Notes under the pieces: generated by a model | What the model was told of the DNA's origin: nothing | The model's database searches: none | Seen by the model: the letters and a program-made list of their open reading frames with translations, nothing else | Assembly: GCF_021134715.1 (NCBI RefSeq) | Contig: NC_060024.1 | Coordinates: 8,866,001 to 8,930,000, forward strand | Direction: 5' to 3' | Length of the DNA stretch: 64,000 bases | Source of the DNA: Daphnia pulex | Lineage: Eukaryota > Arthropoda > Branchiopoda > Diplostraca > Daphniidae | Position numbers and translations under genes: made by a program | Part shown: piece after piece, positions 1 to 11,109 of the stretch | Layout of the letters: each line of letters opens with the position of its first letter | Numbering within the stretch: the first letter of the stretch is position 1

Positions 1-257
1 TCGTTTTAACAACGGGTGATCCTACCTACTACTTTAATTTAATCGCTTTAACTGTGAGACAGGACACGAGAAGAAAGGGATGTTTATTATTTTTTATTAT
101 TTGCTGATGTATTTGCAATTTACTTTTTTTGTTGTTGTGTGGATTGAGAAATTTAGTTCGTTTTCGTTTCTTAATTTTAATTTTATCGATTCACGCGAGT
201 TGTAAAAGAAATCTGGCAATGGTGCATCGCGTTCAATGAAATTATTCTGTTCGCGCT

Positions 258-2004
258 GGTCGGACCTATTGCCATGCCGGTCCGACAGGGCAATAGCCAT
301 AGGGGGCTATTGCCCTGTCAGTGTTAATAACCCCATCTAGCGACGGCTATTGCATTTCACATTACGTATGTACACTTTTACCTTGGTCTAGGCCTATTGC
401 ACCCCGCGGAGTCCTTTTTTAAAATTAACTCCGTCACGACTAACGAATCGTGTTAGTGTTATCATGTATGAGTAAAATTATGTGCAAAATTCTTTGTTAC
501 AAACTATTATGGATATGATGATTCTTATATCTATGACTGTTATTGAATTCTCAGGTTAGATAACCATAGTTATTGTAAGCGTTTTTTCATCTCGTTCAGT
601 GCATATAAGTAATCTTGTTTTTGCTCTTGTTGTTCGTAAGATAAAAACATTTTCGGTGGCTCTTAACTTATAAAAATCGAATAGAGAGAGATAGTACACA
701 GCCATGAGTGACGGTAAACACACTCTTTGGTTAAATTAGAAGCAATGTATAGGACGATAGAACTTTATAATTAAAATTCTATAAATTAAACTTTATAAAC
801 TAAAAATTTTTAATGACGCATGATACAAAGGTAGATTTCAATGTCACGTGATGTCACGGTATAAGACCGATCCTTAAAAATTCAGTGGGCTTTCCGTTTT
901 GGTAAAAAAGTTTAACTTTATTTGTTTATCATTACATTAGGCTGTTTAAAAAATTATCGACCCGGTGGAAGAGAAGCATTCAAAAAGTGAAACGATTGAG
1001 TGCAACGGGCGTGAACCAGTTTTATTTTTTTAAGTATCAGCCTATCATGATGGCAATATTTCCTGTGTTGATGATTTTTTTTTGTGTTGACTAATTCCGT
1101 TAATTCTCTCAGACGTAAGAGGGTGAACGGTGAACCATGCGCAGCCAGTTCTGCATAAAACGGGAGTCCCGTTGGTCCCATCTTTCTTGTTCGATTCACG
1201 CGTAACGTGGGAATCAATCAGCAGAAAAGGGGGAAATGGTGAGTCACGTTGCTGGTCGATGTTTATTCAAGGTCGTAAACAACCCCCCGCACCCCATTCT
1301 GACTTCTGAGAACTCCGGCTCAACCTTCAGCCAAACAAGGTCAAGGGGGGAGATTGAGGGTGACTCAGTCTGTTGTTGTAAATGAAACCATGTAATTTAC
1401 ATGCTTTAAATGATAACGCATTTGTTTTGTTTACAAAAAACAAAACACAATAAATGCGTTTCCTTTTTCAAGAATATGTTTTACTATATAAACAAGTTTT
1501 TAAAACTATTCATCAGAGCAATAGATTGCTCTGCTATTCACCCATAATGATACAAAATTTTATAAAATATCCTCCTGAATTAATAATATTCCCTAGCTTA
1601 CTTTAATTAAACACAAATTTCAAATTGAGGTTTGATATTACGAAAACAAATTTTAAAATATATTCTGTGATAGCTTTGCAGTTTACAATATAACGTCCCA
1701 TATTATAACTTACAAGGTCGTTAACTTAATTCTACATAGCATTCATATGGATGGATTCAGAAAGGCTACCATTTTTTTTAGACTTTTGTTCTTCATATCA
1801 TGGTATTTTTATTTTTCTTTTATGAAAAAAAATCGCAAACATCCCTTCCCCTTGCTAACGCGGGTGAGCTGAATTCTAGTTAGCATTCGTTTGGATTCAA
1901 ACAGGCTACCAAAAGCCGTCACTAGATGGGGGTTTCAGCACTGACAGGGCAATAGCCCTCTATGGCTATTGCCCTGTCGGACCGGCATGGCAATAGATTT
2001 CACG
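258..2004. mobile_element. Foldback/MULE-like non-autonomous element with long terminal inverted repeats
   Basis: About 80 bp at the left end (265-350) is repeated in reverse complement at the right end (1915-1996). Shared blocks include CTATTGCCATGCCGGTCC and CCCCATCTAG. The 9-mer GTTCGCGCT lies just outside both ends (249-257 and 2005-2013) and fits a target-site duplication. Long inverted ends with a 9-bp duplication are typical of Mutator-like elements, but the outermost 8 bp of the two ends do not match each other, so the exact termini are uncertain. Each end contains its own 36-nt hairpin (284-319, 1943-1978). Near the right end, 1741-1770 and 1883-1911 carry a degenerate direct repeat (CATTC...GGATTCA...AGGCTACC). 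The interior is AT-rich with no convincing coding sequence; the one 87-codon frame resembles nothing I know. I read it as a non-autonomous element. Confidence 0.6.
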
Positions 2005-2192
2005 GTTCGCGCTTAATTGTCAAGAGTCAGACAGAAGAAGGGACTAGGCCACTAGGGAGAGAAAACTGCGAAATATTTAGATTTTAGAACATTCTTTAGT
2101 GTGATGTGTGATCGTTGTCGTTGATTTTCGTCGTGTACGTGTCGTGGTTTTCACTGAACGTGTTCTCTTAACCATTATCTTCAACAATCAAC

Positions 2193-4018
2193 ATGCCTCA
2201 GCCGAAATGGTACCACAAATCTCTGGCAGAATTGTGTATGGACAGTATCGTCGATAACATGGAGAAATGGACGGCATCGCGTAGTTCGGAGCACGTTTTC
2301 TGTCATTTTTATTTACTGCGTGAGTGTCTATGGAATACTTGGTTATTAGTTGGTTTACTGTTACAATTATTTTATTACGGCATTTTGACTACATACAGCT
2401 TCACATTGTCTGGAGTACATGACTGAATGTCTCTTGAAAGACTACTCGATAACAGAGGACATGTTTGATTTACTTTTTAAAAGCCCACACATGAAAGTTC
2501 TGGATTTATCACAACTGGGCACTGGACGTGATGCAGAAAGAAATCTTCGCATCGTTCGTCTGGCATCTGACAGATGTTTGGTATATAGACCAATAGTTAA
2601 TTCTGCATTATAATAGTAGTAAATTTATGTGTAACTCTTTGCAATTACAGCAACTCACTACACTGAAGATTCATGATGGCTATGGTTTTTTTTGCAATGG
2701 AAAGAGTAATTTTGAAGTAGAAGAGGCTTTTGCTTCTATTTTGCAGCGTTTTGAACACTTGCAAATTCTTGATTTATCTTCCACAATTTATGGTGCATGT
2801 TGCATGCTCAAACTTGGATCAACTTGTAAACCAAAAATAAGGTAGGTTCTACTCTACTTATTTAATCAAATAAATTGATTGTACATTTTATATTTTTTTC
2901 CCCTAGGGAGTTGCTAGTTAATCGCTGCCCTGGTGTAACTGATTCTGTAGTTGAAGTTTGTTGCAACGGTCAAAGTTCCCTTCAGAAATTATCAGTTTAT
3001 GGAACGGAAGTGACTCATATCGGAATTCGATTTGCTATCGAACATTTACCAGAGCTGAAAGAATTAAATTGCGACGATGATTCTGATATCCTAAGAGCTT
3101 TTCGTAGAATTCGTAATGATAACAGAGAATCAAAAAAATATTCCTTGACCAAGTTGTTAATGGCTATGCCAAACAAAGTACCCTATAAACCCTATAAAAA
3201 AGGAAGCGTTTCATTGATGGTTGACATGTGTCCGTCGCTTGTTGAAGTTGATGTTATGATACATGTAAACGACGAAGGATTTACGGATGAGGAGTTATTA
3301 GGTGAGAAAAATCTGAAATGATGGTATTCGTATGTGTCGACAAACTAAACGCAATTGTATTTCAGGTTTTCGAAAGCTTCAACAACTAAAAAATCTCGAA
3401 ATTTTGATAACCTTCATGTCGTCAGTCTCTATTCGTGGCGGAGTAATTCCTCTTCTACAAGCTCGTGGCCTTACACTTGAAGATTTATATTTATCGGTGG
3501 AAGTAACGAGTGAAGAAGTCTATCTCATCATCCAATGCTGTCCGAACATACGCCGTTTGTTCCTTTCTTTAGAAAGTACCGATCTGGATACTCCCGAACC
3601 GGTGGTAGGTGATGGCGTCCACTCTTCTCTTTGTACCCCAAAGGAAGTAATTCCGTTAAGGATGTTGGAAGTCATCTCTCTCTCCTCTGATACACCCAAC
3701 GATATCTTCGTTATTTCACGCAAACTCTTACTTTTGCTTTTATCTTCCCTTACTATTACAGAGATAGCCATAGACGATTGTTTCACTCTTGATGACCAGA
3801 TCATCGAGGAAGCTTGCGCTAGAAACAGTTTCAAGTATTTGACCAAGTTAAACTTTTACGGTTGTTCTAATGTGAGCCAGAAAGGCATCGATTTCTTTCT
3901 GAACGAAACGAATCCTTTGGGCGACATTTGTGTACACAACTGTGGAAATGTGAACCTTAAGCGTATGAGAACCATGGCTCAAGAGAAGCATTGGAATCAG
4001 GTAAAAATAACTGTTTAA
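2193..4018 (+). CDS. LRR protein A, ZYG11-like BC-box/Cul2-box receptor (5 exons)
   Basis: Exons 2193-2319, 2399-2580, 2651-2841, 2907-3301 and 3366-4018 join in phases 1,0,2,1 and give 515 residues. Residues 10-19 read SLAELCMDSI, an exact fit to the elongin-C BC-box pattern (S/T-L-x3-C-x3-hydrophobic). Across the first splice, LPSHCLEYM fits the Cul2-box pattern (hydrophobic-P-x2-hydrophobic-x3-hydrophobic). The rest is irregular leucine-rich repeats (for example MKVLDLSQL, LQILDLSST, VTDSVVEVC). ZYG11/ZER1 proteins combine these parts as substrate receptors of CUL2 ubiquitin ligases, so the role is inferred as cytosolic or nuclear substrate recruitment. The start is chosen because the paralogs at 11110 and 13549 begin the same way (MPQ/MPR). 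It differs from them by one extra intron (3302-3365). A CAG|GTAAAA near the 3' end could be a further donor, but reading on reaches a stop after five codons. Confidence 0.85.
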
Positions 4019-4316
4019 GATCAGAGGTGATTTCAGTGAGACAAATTATGCGATCCAATGTATTTTAAGTTTCGTTTTCTATTCGAACACTTTCTTTATG
4101 TTTATGTGCTTTCACAAAATGCCCACTTAAAAGGAAAAAGAATATTGTTTTGATCAAAATTCTTTTTATCTGTGGTACTCAAGAAATATTAAAAAATTTA
4201 ACAACATCAATTTTTTCTTACTTTATTCAACAAAATGTTAATAGGTTTCAATTCAGGGGATGGCTACACTACATTCCGATAAGCTAAACAAATGTTATTT
4301 TGTTTTTGTATATTAT

Positions 4317-5502
4317 TTAGGACATGATTTTCATTAATTTGTTGTAAGTTCGCTTAAATGTCTGTTGTAATTTGGTCAAACTAGATTTCTCTTCTTTCAA
4401 GCTGATGTTAGAAATATTGGCGTCGTTCTCAGCTGATCCAACTTTGACAGGTCGACTGGGCTCTGTTGGTGCTGGACTGGTGAAGGTATTCGTTGCTACT
4501 GGTGTTTCGTTTGATGCTGGAAAGGTAGGAAAAGAATTTAACTTATTATGATTAAAAATGGTCGTTTGTGGCTGTGTTGAATATCTGATGAGGTTAGAAG
4601 TAACTTCAGGAGTAGTTGGTGGTTCGGTTGTTGGCAGATCGGTCGTCATTGGCCTGCCAGTTGTTGTAATATATTTAGCTGTTGTCCTAGGTAGTAGAGA
4701 CGTGTTTGCAGTGTTAAGGTTTTCCCTGTTTATGGTATTGCGGTTTGGGTTATTTGAATAGTAATGTTGATTGTAGGGAGCTGTTAACTTTAATGATGAA
4801 GCAGTAGAATTTTTACGAAGATAAGCAGATTTTAGAGCCAGCCACGGATTTGTAGTCGTCATTTCTGGGACTTGTTTCACATTAACGGCTTGGTTATTAT
4901 GTGGGTAAATTTCAAATGATGATGACGAATAATGGTTTTCTGTTTGCTCAGGAGATTTCAGAATAACCCATGGAATGTCTTGATAGTCGTTGAAATAAGT
5001 TGTGGGTGGTCGAACGGTCGTCGATGATGGCCGCTGACTTGTTTTTTCTGTTGACGAAGGGAAATAGGTGACTGAATCCGACGAATGTGATGGATGGCTG
5101 GATTCGGGGGATTGCGAGATGAGCCAAGATTCGTTTTCAGGATTGTTATCGTTAAAAACAGCTGGTTGTTTAGTTGGTGCTGCGCTAGTTGAAGTAGTTT
5201 TTGGTACTTGGAAGAAAATCAGATGTTGCTGGATGGATGAGATTTTGTGACAATCGCAGAATAGTTTGTGGTAGATCGTCATTCATCTCAGTGTACTCTG
5301 GATCGAATTCGGTTATGGACGATTGACTTTCCGTCTCAATCGACTTGTTTCTCAAAAAAGGTGTTTTTCCTAATAGAATACGAGATTTGATCGCCCATTA
5401 AAAATTTTCAGTTTTAGTTCTGTGATAGGTACTACCTGCCGAAGTGAACGACACGACGAGAATGCAATGGATGACAAACACAACGAAAACTTGTTGGCGC
5501 AT
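4317..5502 (-). CDS. Secreted Ser/Thr/Pro-rich mucin-like protein, with an apparent frameshift
   Basis: Exon 1 (5502-5436) encodes a clean signal peptide (MRQQVFVVFVIHCILVVSFT, then SA) and ends in phase 1 at GTAGTA. The exon starting at 5369 continues in phase 1 and is acidic (FDPEYTEMNDD). The frame then switches by one base in an A5 run (T5 on the + strand, 5198-5202). Without that extra base the reading runs unbroken through about 300 residues rich in T, S, P and N to the stop at 4317. The body carries the motif DIPWVILKSP, also found in the decayed neighbour upstream. No CUB module is present. It is likely an extracellular, heavily O-glycosylated, lineage-specific protein. The single homopolymer shift may be a sequencing error or an early disabling mutation. 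No enzymatic motif is visible. Confidence 0.55.
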
Positions 5503-6812
5503 ATCGACTACCTGCACAGGTGAAATTTAAAATTAAACGTCTAAATCTTAACCCCTTAATAATCGAAATAATAAATCAAAATTTACCTTCCAGGGTGATC
5601 GTCCGATCCATGGCGAATTGAACGACATTTAATCTGGCAAGTACGACGTGCCTAACCAGTGAAAAAGTGTACGTGCAAATTATTTGGTGTCCTAACTCTT
5701 CTTCTGGTTGATAGGCAATAATGAGACGCCCAGGCAGCAAGTGCTTACTCAGATGCTTCAGACGTTGGACTGAGAGTCTGAAACTGTAGCAGTTATGGAA
5801 TTAAGTGGCAACAACAAGTCGTTTTCTCCAGCACTCTCACAAGAAACAACATAGTAAACTCATTTTACACCAGACTACACAATGAACACTGTGTTTATTA
5901 TATCCCAGCATTCAACTATTTAAAAAAAAGTTGCCCAGAGGTTTTTTCTTTGCTCTTTTGAGCTCATCTGCACCATATAAATTCTGTCCTCTTTAAGCAA
6001 ATGAAACGAGCGAAACCGCAGAATAAGAAACTTCTTCAACCGAAAAATCTCTTGTGATAATGTTTTCGTGAATTTCCGTGACACGCATTCCATGCAGATA
6101 TTATTTCACGCTCGCTCGACTCACACGGGAATGCTGTATGGGTAAGTTTTAAAATATTTTACTTGCTCAAGGAAAATGTAACCGAATCTAAATTTCTTGT
6201 TTGTTAGTTTTTTTAATAAAGGAAAGAACAAGTTCTCACAAATCTGGTAAAACCGCACCTGGAAAAACCACGTCAATTATCTTTTCGCGCCTTTGAATAA
6301 GGGGAGAGGAAATGATGCCCATTCTGGCCATTCATCGTTCGTGCCATCATGGTGTCAAGTTTCTTAATCAGCGAGATCAACTGTCAAGTTTGGTAATGAT
6401 GACTAAAACAAATTATTATACATGACATGAATAATAACATTCTGCTTGGTTTATTATTAGTTGGTGCTATTTTGCATGGATAGTGTCGTTGTTGGGCATG
6501 CACGAATGAGTTGCCAAGCACGTTGCCTACTTATTTCACTGTTACGTCTCATGGAGTCTCGGTATCCCCTATTCAGTAAGTAAATTACATTTTATTCCTT
6601 ATACTAGTGCACGTTTTTCCCATGGAATGAACGTTTTTTTATAAAGTTTTTGGTTATAGTTTAGGTCCCACCGATTTATTTATCAACCACAAAATGAGAG
6701 ATAGATAGTAGCATAATATTTATTTAGGCCTGATAATTTATAACTGAGTAATTACTGCTGTCAATAAGCCATATGCTTATCAGACATATATTATGTTTCA
6801 TTGCTGTTTCTG
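5503..6812. other. Intergenic stretch without a recognised gene
   Basis: This is AT-rich sequence between the signal-peptide exon of the mucin gene (ending at 5502) and the stop codon of the next minus-strand gene (6813). It should hold the promoter and 5' UTR of the mucin gene. I found no intact reading frame, RNA gene or repeat that I can support. Confidence 0.4.
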
Positions 6813-9806
6813 TTATTTCTGCTGGTTTATTTCCGCTTCCCTTTTGATTTCTTCCAATTGCGACGTGATGTCAGAAATGGCTTCGTCGATAATGATGTCA
6901 TCGTTAATCACAATTGGCCGTACCCCGTTTGTGGCCGCCTTTGAATTGCTGTTGGGGACATTAAGAACCGGACTTTTGGTTGTGAGTGAAACCTTAGTGC
7001 CTGATTTTCGGGTCGTAGTTGATTGTCGTTTAGTTTGTTGACGAACGGTGGGGGAAGTAGGGCGAACTGTAGAAACACGAGTGGACGATGGAACAGCAGA
7101 TTTAGTTGCTGGTTTCTTGGCTGCAGTGCCGGGACGAACGGTGGTCGATGACAAACGAGTCGCTGTTGTTGACGACTGAACTGAACCATTAGATGTCTTG
7201 TTAGGCGGACGTTGAGTCTTTGATGTTGGCTTGTTTGTCGATGGACTAGTCGAAGAGCGATGGGTGGTGGGTGGACGGACCGTAGTCAACGGCTTAGCTG
7301 AAGTAGATGGGGTCGTTGATGCCTTTAATGGGGAATGATTTTCACTAACGGGAGATTTTAGAATGACCCATGGAATAGGGGAAGTAACGTGCGGGGTGAC
7401 GTGGGGAATCTTTGGAAGATTATTCACAGGACTTATTGACGAATGAATCGCTGCTGGAGCTACAATCTCATTTCTAACGACATTTGGAACTACGTTTGAC
7501 GAAGAAGATATCTTCGTGTCGGACAGCGGCTTCAGGATGACCCAGGGAATGTCTTATTGATCTTCAAAATGGTTAGAGGTCGTTTTATTGAAGTTTTGAG
7601 TGTTTGGCAGGATCGAGCTGATGGTCGTGGAACCAAAGATCCCAGGTGTGATTAATCTCGGCCCATCTCCATTAACAGATTCTTCCCTCAATCGATTCAC
7701 CCATCGAGTAGTGGACCAATAATTTTCAATATCGACGTCAATCTTCTTGATATCCGGCCTGATTTGAATACATTCGCCTAAAATTCACCACAGAGACACA
7801 GAATCAGGTATACAACATTCAATTGATTCATCAAATTATCTTTAAATGTCATTTTACTTTGAAGGCTGAAAGACAGACCCTCGGAACGGCCGTCATTTAA
7901 TCCAATGTTTTACATGACGATGGAAACATCTTCCAGTTTTTGGTCGTCCACGTACCACTGGAAGGGCGGAACTGTTCCGATCCGGCCGCAAAGTCTTGAC
8001 ACAAAACAATGATGGTAATTAAAGGAAATATAATTTTACAAAGAATCAAGTACTTTGCTTCCTTCATTATAGGTGTCACGGTGTAGTATCCCTTTGTACA
8101 GCCATCCACATCGGCCAATCGACTCCGGACATCCACTCTCATTGTGACTCGAGTACGACGGCATAGCGGACTCACCTGCGAATGTAATTGATTAAATTAT
8201 TAAAGCCGTTATAAAAGTTTGATTTTTACTTTTGACATTCCATATGCAGACGAGAGGATAATTGCGTCCGGTGAAGAAATGCGACGATTCGTGGAACGAG
8301 AGTCGATCGAATATCAAAGGGACATGGATTGTTCCTCCGCAAGTATCTGTTTTTCAATTTTTTAAAATTATTTATTAACCCCTTTTTGTATTCAAATGTA
8401 GACAAACCGTATTGGTCAAAAGTTATGGGTCGAGGTGTTGTTGCACGGGCAGTGACTGGATGAGCTGTTGGAAGTGACGGGCGTCGGATGTTGGGACGTC
8501 GAGTTGGTCGAGGACGACGGGTAGGCGGTTGATTTAGGTTACTCTCAATGTTATTTACTGTAGTGACACTTGCCAATGTCGTAGGTGGCGGCAGTGTTCC
8601 AGGATTTTCCATCCAGGGAATAATATTGGTCAGATCCACACCCGGAATGAAAACCCTGGGTCCTCCAGCGACTACCGAGTTTTTCCACAGCTGATGCAGC
8701 CACTGACTGTTGCTGGAATTCATGCCATTGTCGTTGATAGTCACGTTTGATAAGTATGCCAAACATTCACCTATCAGTTTAATAGAAGTAAGTTGTTTTT
8801 ATAAGGAAATGAAAATTTTTAAAAGTGCCAGTGCTGTACCTTGGAGGGTGAAAGACAGACCGGTGGATTTGTCTTCTTCAAGTCCCATATTCCGCATGGA
8901 AATGGTCACAGTTTCCGGCTGTTGGTCCTCGACGTGCCACTGGAGAGGAGGGACGTCTCCGATGCGGCCACAGATTCTGTTGTATCCCATAATGAATCAT
9001 TTTATTTTTAAGGTGAACTAAACTTAACTTTTGACTGTATTACTTGGCTTCTTTCATAAAGGGAGAAACGCGGATGTATCCATTTGTGCATTCCTTGTCA
9101 TTGGGCAGTCAACTGCGTTCGTCAAAAACAATTCGACCGTGACGGCAATTTATGCTCACTGGAGTCGACCCATCATCACCATGAATTTCGAGGGCAAATG
9201 TGATTTTCTACGTACCTTGACATTCCAAGTGCAGATTGATGGATACGTTCTCGCTATTGGGAAACTAGTCGACCGGTAAGTTTCCTCGATGACTTTATTA
9301 TTCTGATCGTCTGACAAAGGCACAAGGATGTTGCCCCCCGCAAGTATCTGCATGAATGATTGCATTGAATTTAATATGTTGAAAAATGTTATGGCGTATT
9401 TCTTTACCGGCTTGATCCCAACTGTGAACGGGATCTTTAGTTTCTGCTGGATGCCTAGTTGGTCTTGGACGTCGGCTCGTAGTAGCCGGTCGTCTGACAA
9501 CGGGTTTAACTGTTGTGCTTTTCTTTACAGCATTGGCCGGAGGACTGTTTTTACGGTAATAATCCTCGTCGTATCCGCTGCTGTTTATGGATGTGGCCAA
9601 AGTTGTCTCTGCTAAGGTAATAGGCGAAACTGTTATGTAACTGCTGTTTTGCGAAAAGTCTTTAGCCGAATCATCTAAATAATAAGTTAATGAATTAATG
9701 AACATGTTGTCATTTGAACTACAGGAAATGATTTATTTACCTGCCACGGTGACGGATAAAACGAGGCTGAACAACAAGACGAGATGGCGAATTTCGAGTA
9801 TCAACT
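6813..9806 (-). pseudogene. Decayed secreted two-CUB mucin-like gene
   Basis: Read on the minus strand from 9806, the order is: a hydrophobic leader (LVLLFSLVLSVTVAG) that lacks an ATG where the paralog at 5502 has one; a T/P-rich linker; CUB-like module 1 (about 9375-8840); a linker with PRPTRRP runs; CUB-like module 2 (about 8340-7870); a Thr-rich tail ending at 6813. The modules align with each other: TCGG start, W-N-V-K strand end, GCTKGYYTVTP versus ECTNGYIRVSP, ICGRIGDVPPLQW versus LCGRIGTVPPFQW. Lesions seen: a one-base insertion after TCGG in module 1; CGA to TGA in module 1 (about 9107); TAA where module 1 has CGG in module 2 (about 7914); and TAA just before DIPWVIL (about 7556). 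I infer a lineage-specific extracellular gene that no longer makes a full protein. Separate smaller genes using alternative exons are not excluded. Confidence 0.5.
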
Positions 9807-10123
9807 GAAACAAGTTCACCTTTCGCAATTCAACGCAACGAAAATGTAGGAAACTTGTTGAAGATGTTGATATGCTTCAGAGACTACAGTTGGAGAAACA
9901 CTGACTGCTGGATGAGGAGCGGAAGCAAACACACCTAACCGTGGGCTATAGTTTAACAGTCTTGTTATTAGAATGAAAACCAGCACGGCGCTGCTAGTTT
10001 CCAGGACGTTTTCTGTTCTACAATAACAACATAACTTACGCACTTGATTTGTCACGTGGTGAAAGTACTGCAAACGACGTTCGACTAGCTTACTTCTTTT
10101 ATTTGCGGCTGCACCTCAGTCAT

Positions 10124-10134
10124 TTTATAAATAG
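10124..10134 (-). promoter_or_regulatory. TATA box upstream of the CUB-like gene
   Basis: TATTTATAAAA on the minus strand lies about 320 bp upstream of the leader exon. The same box and about 90 bp on either side are conserved in the inverted copy at 27811-27985, where the downstream gene has been lost. An ATG immediately after the box opens MTEVQPQIKE but lies too close to be transcribed from this TATA, so I do not treat it as the start codon. Confidence 0.45.
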
Positions 10135-10204
10135 CGAGCTAGATAATTAAAACGGGGTTAAAAAATGGTCGTAACCTCAATTCCATTTAGTTTATAGATC
10201 TCTA

Positions 10205-11030
10205 ATTGCGCCCTTTTTTTTAAACATCTTCACTTGTAAGAAAAAGGTATCCTGTGTTGTATTAGGAAATAAGTTGATATGGCGACATCTGCGTTACAAT
10301 AAGGTGGTCGGCATCCACTAAAGACAATGAAACCTCTAGCCCGAATATCTGGCTTATTCCTTCAAGCAAAATAGACGTGAAATGCCTTTTTCAAAAACCA
10401 TTTTCTTTGGGGAAAAAAACATGTAATGATCTTATTGATCATTTCTTTGAAACATATGGGCGTTTTCGCCATAATAAAAGGCTGGTACCATAGGCCTTTA
10501 CTAGTAACAAATCAAGCATGCCAAACTTGCTAAACACATTATTAAAACGTATTAAAATCACTTGTAGGTGTACACTTTATCATTATATCAGATCACAGTG
10601 TTAAAGTATACTCAAATTCTATTTTGCTACTGCCAAAAATTTGTCACGACTTCTATTTTAAAGAGTAACTCCCGTCGATTCACTATGATTGGGTTGTCAT
10701 TTTTGCATTGACAACGAGTAATGTTTGGGTCCAGCGGCGGTTGTCAGTAGGACGCTGATCAAGTTTGCCGGTTTGCGGAATTTTGCATTTGTTGGTCAGT
10801 ATTTATGCGGGATAAAATATTTCAATCCGATAATTCAAATATCCACCAGGTTTTCGTGTTTCGTAATTCACCCATGGCCATGGGAATTCGCTAATCATGT
10901 TTGATTGTATTGGCAACTGTGTTCTTATTTCTTAAATGATAATTCAAGCTCGTGGATCGCCTGCTGTTCCTGGCTTTCGTCAATTTTCGCTTATCTTCAT
11001 GCTTCATGACTGCACGTTAAAATTTGGTAA
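10205..11030 (+). repeat. Segmental repeat R, copy 1 (5' flank of LRR gene B)
   Basis: This block is repeated in reverse complement at 17301-18425 and 19944-21063. Shared landmarks are TAATTGCGCCC, CTTGTAAGAAAAAGGTATCC, ACTCCCGTCGATTCAC and CCTGGCTTTCGTC. It runs up to the 5' UTR of LRR gene B. A diverged version of its distal part also precedes gene C (about 13165-13430; TATTTATGC, AATATTTCAATCCGATGA, GGCAACTGTGTTC). R is therefore best read as the promoter/5' flank of this LRR subfamily that has been duplicated, not as a transposon. This copy lacks about 310 bp that copies 2 and 3 carry between TTTGT and CACGACTTCTA. Confidence 0.8.
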
Positions 11031-11109
11031 TTTGGCTTCAAAAACTTGTAATTTGCACATAGCCATACAACGACTGTTTTATATTTATACAATTTTTTGC
11101 AGTTTCATC

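Noticed and set aside
954-1217. 87-codon minus-strand frame inside the foldback element
   Set aside because: No recognisable motif, AT-rich low-complexity context and no second copy to support coding.
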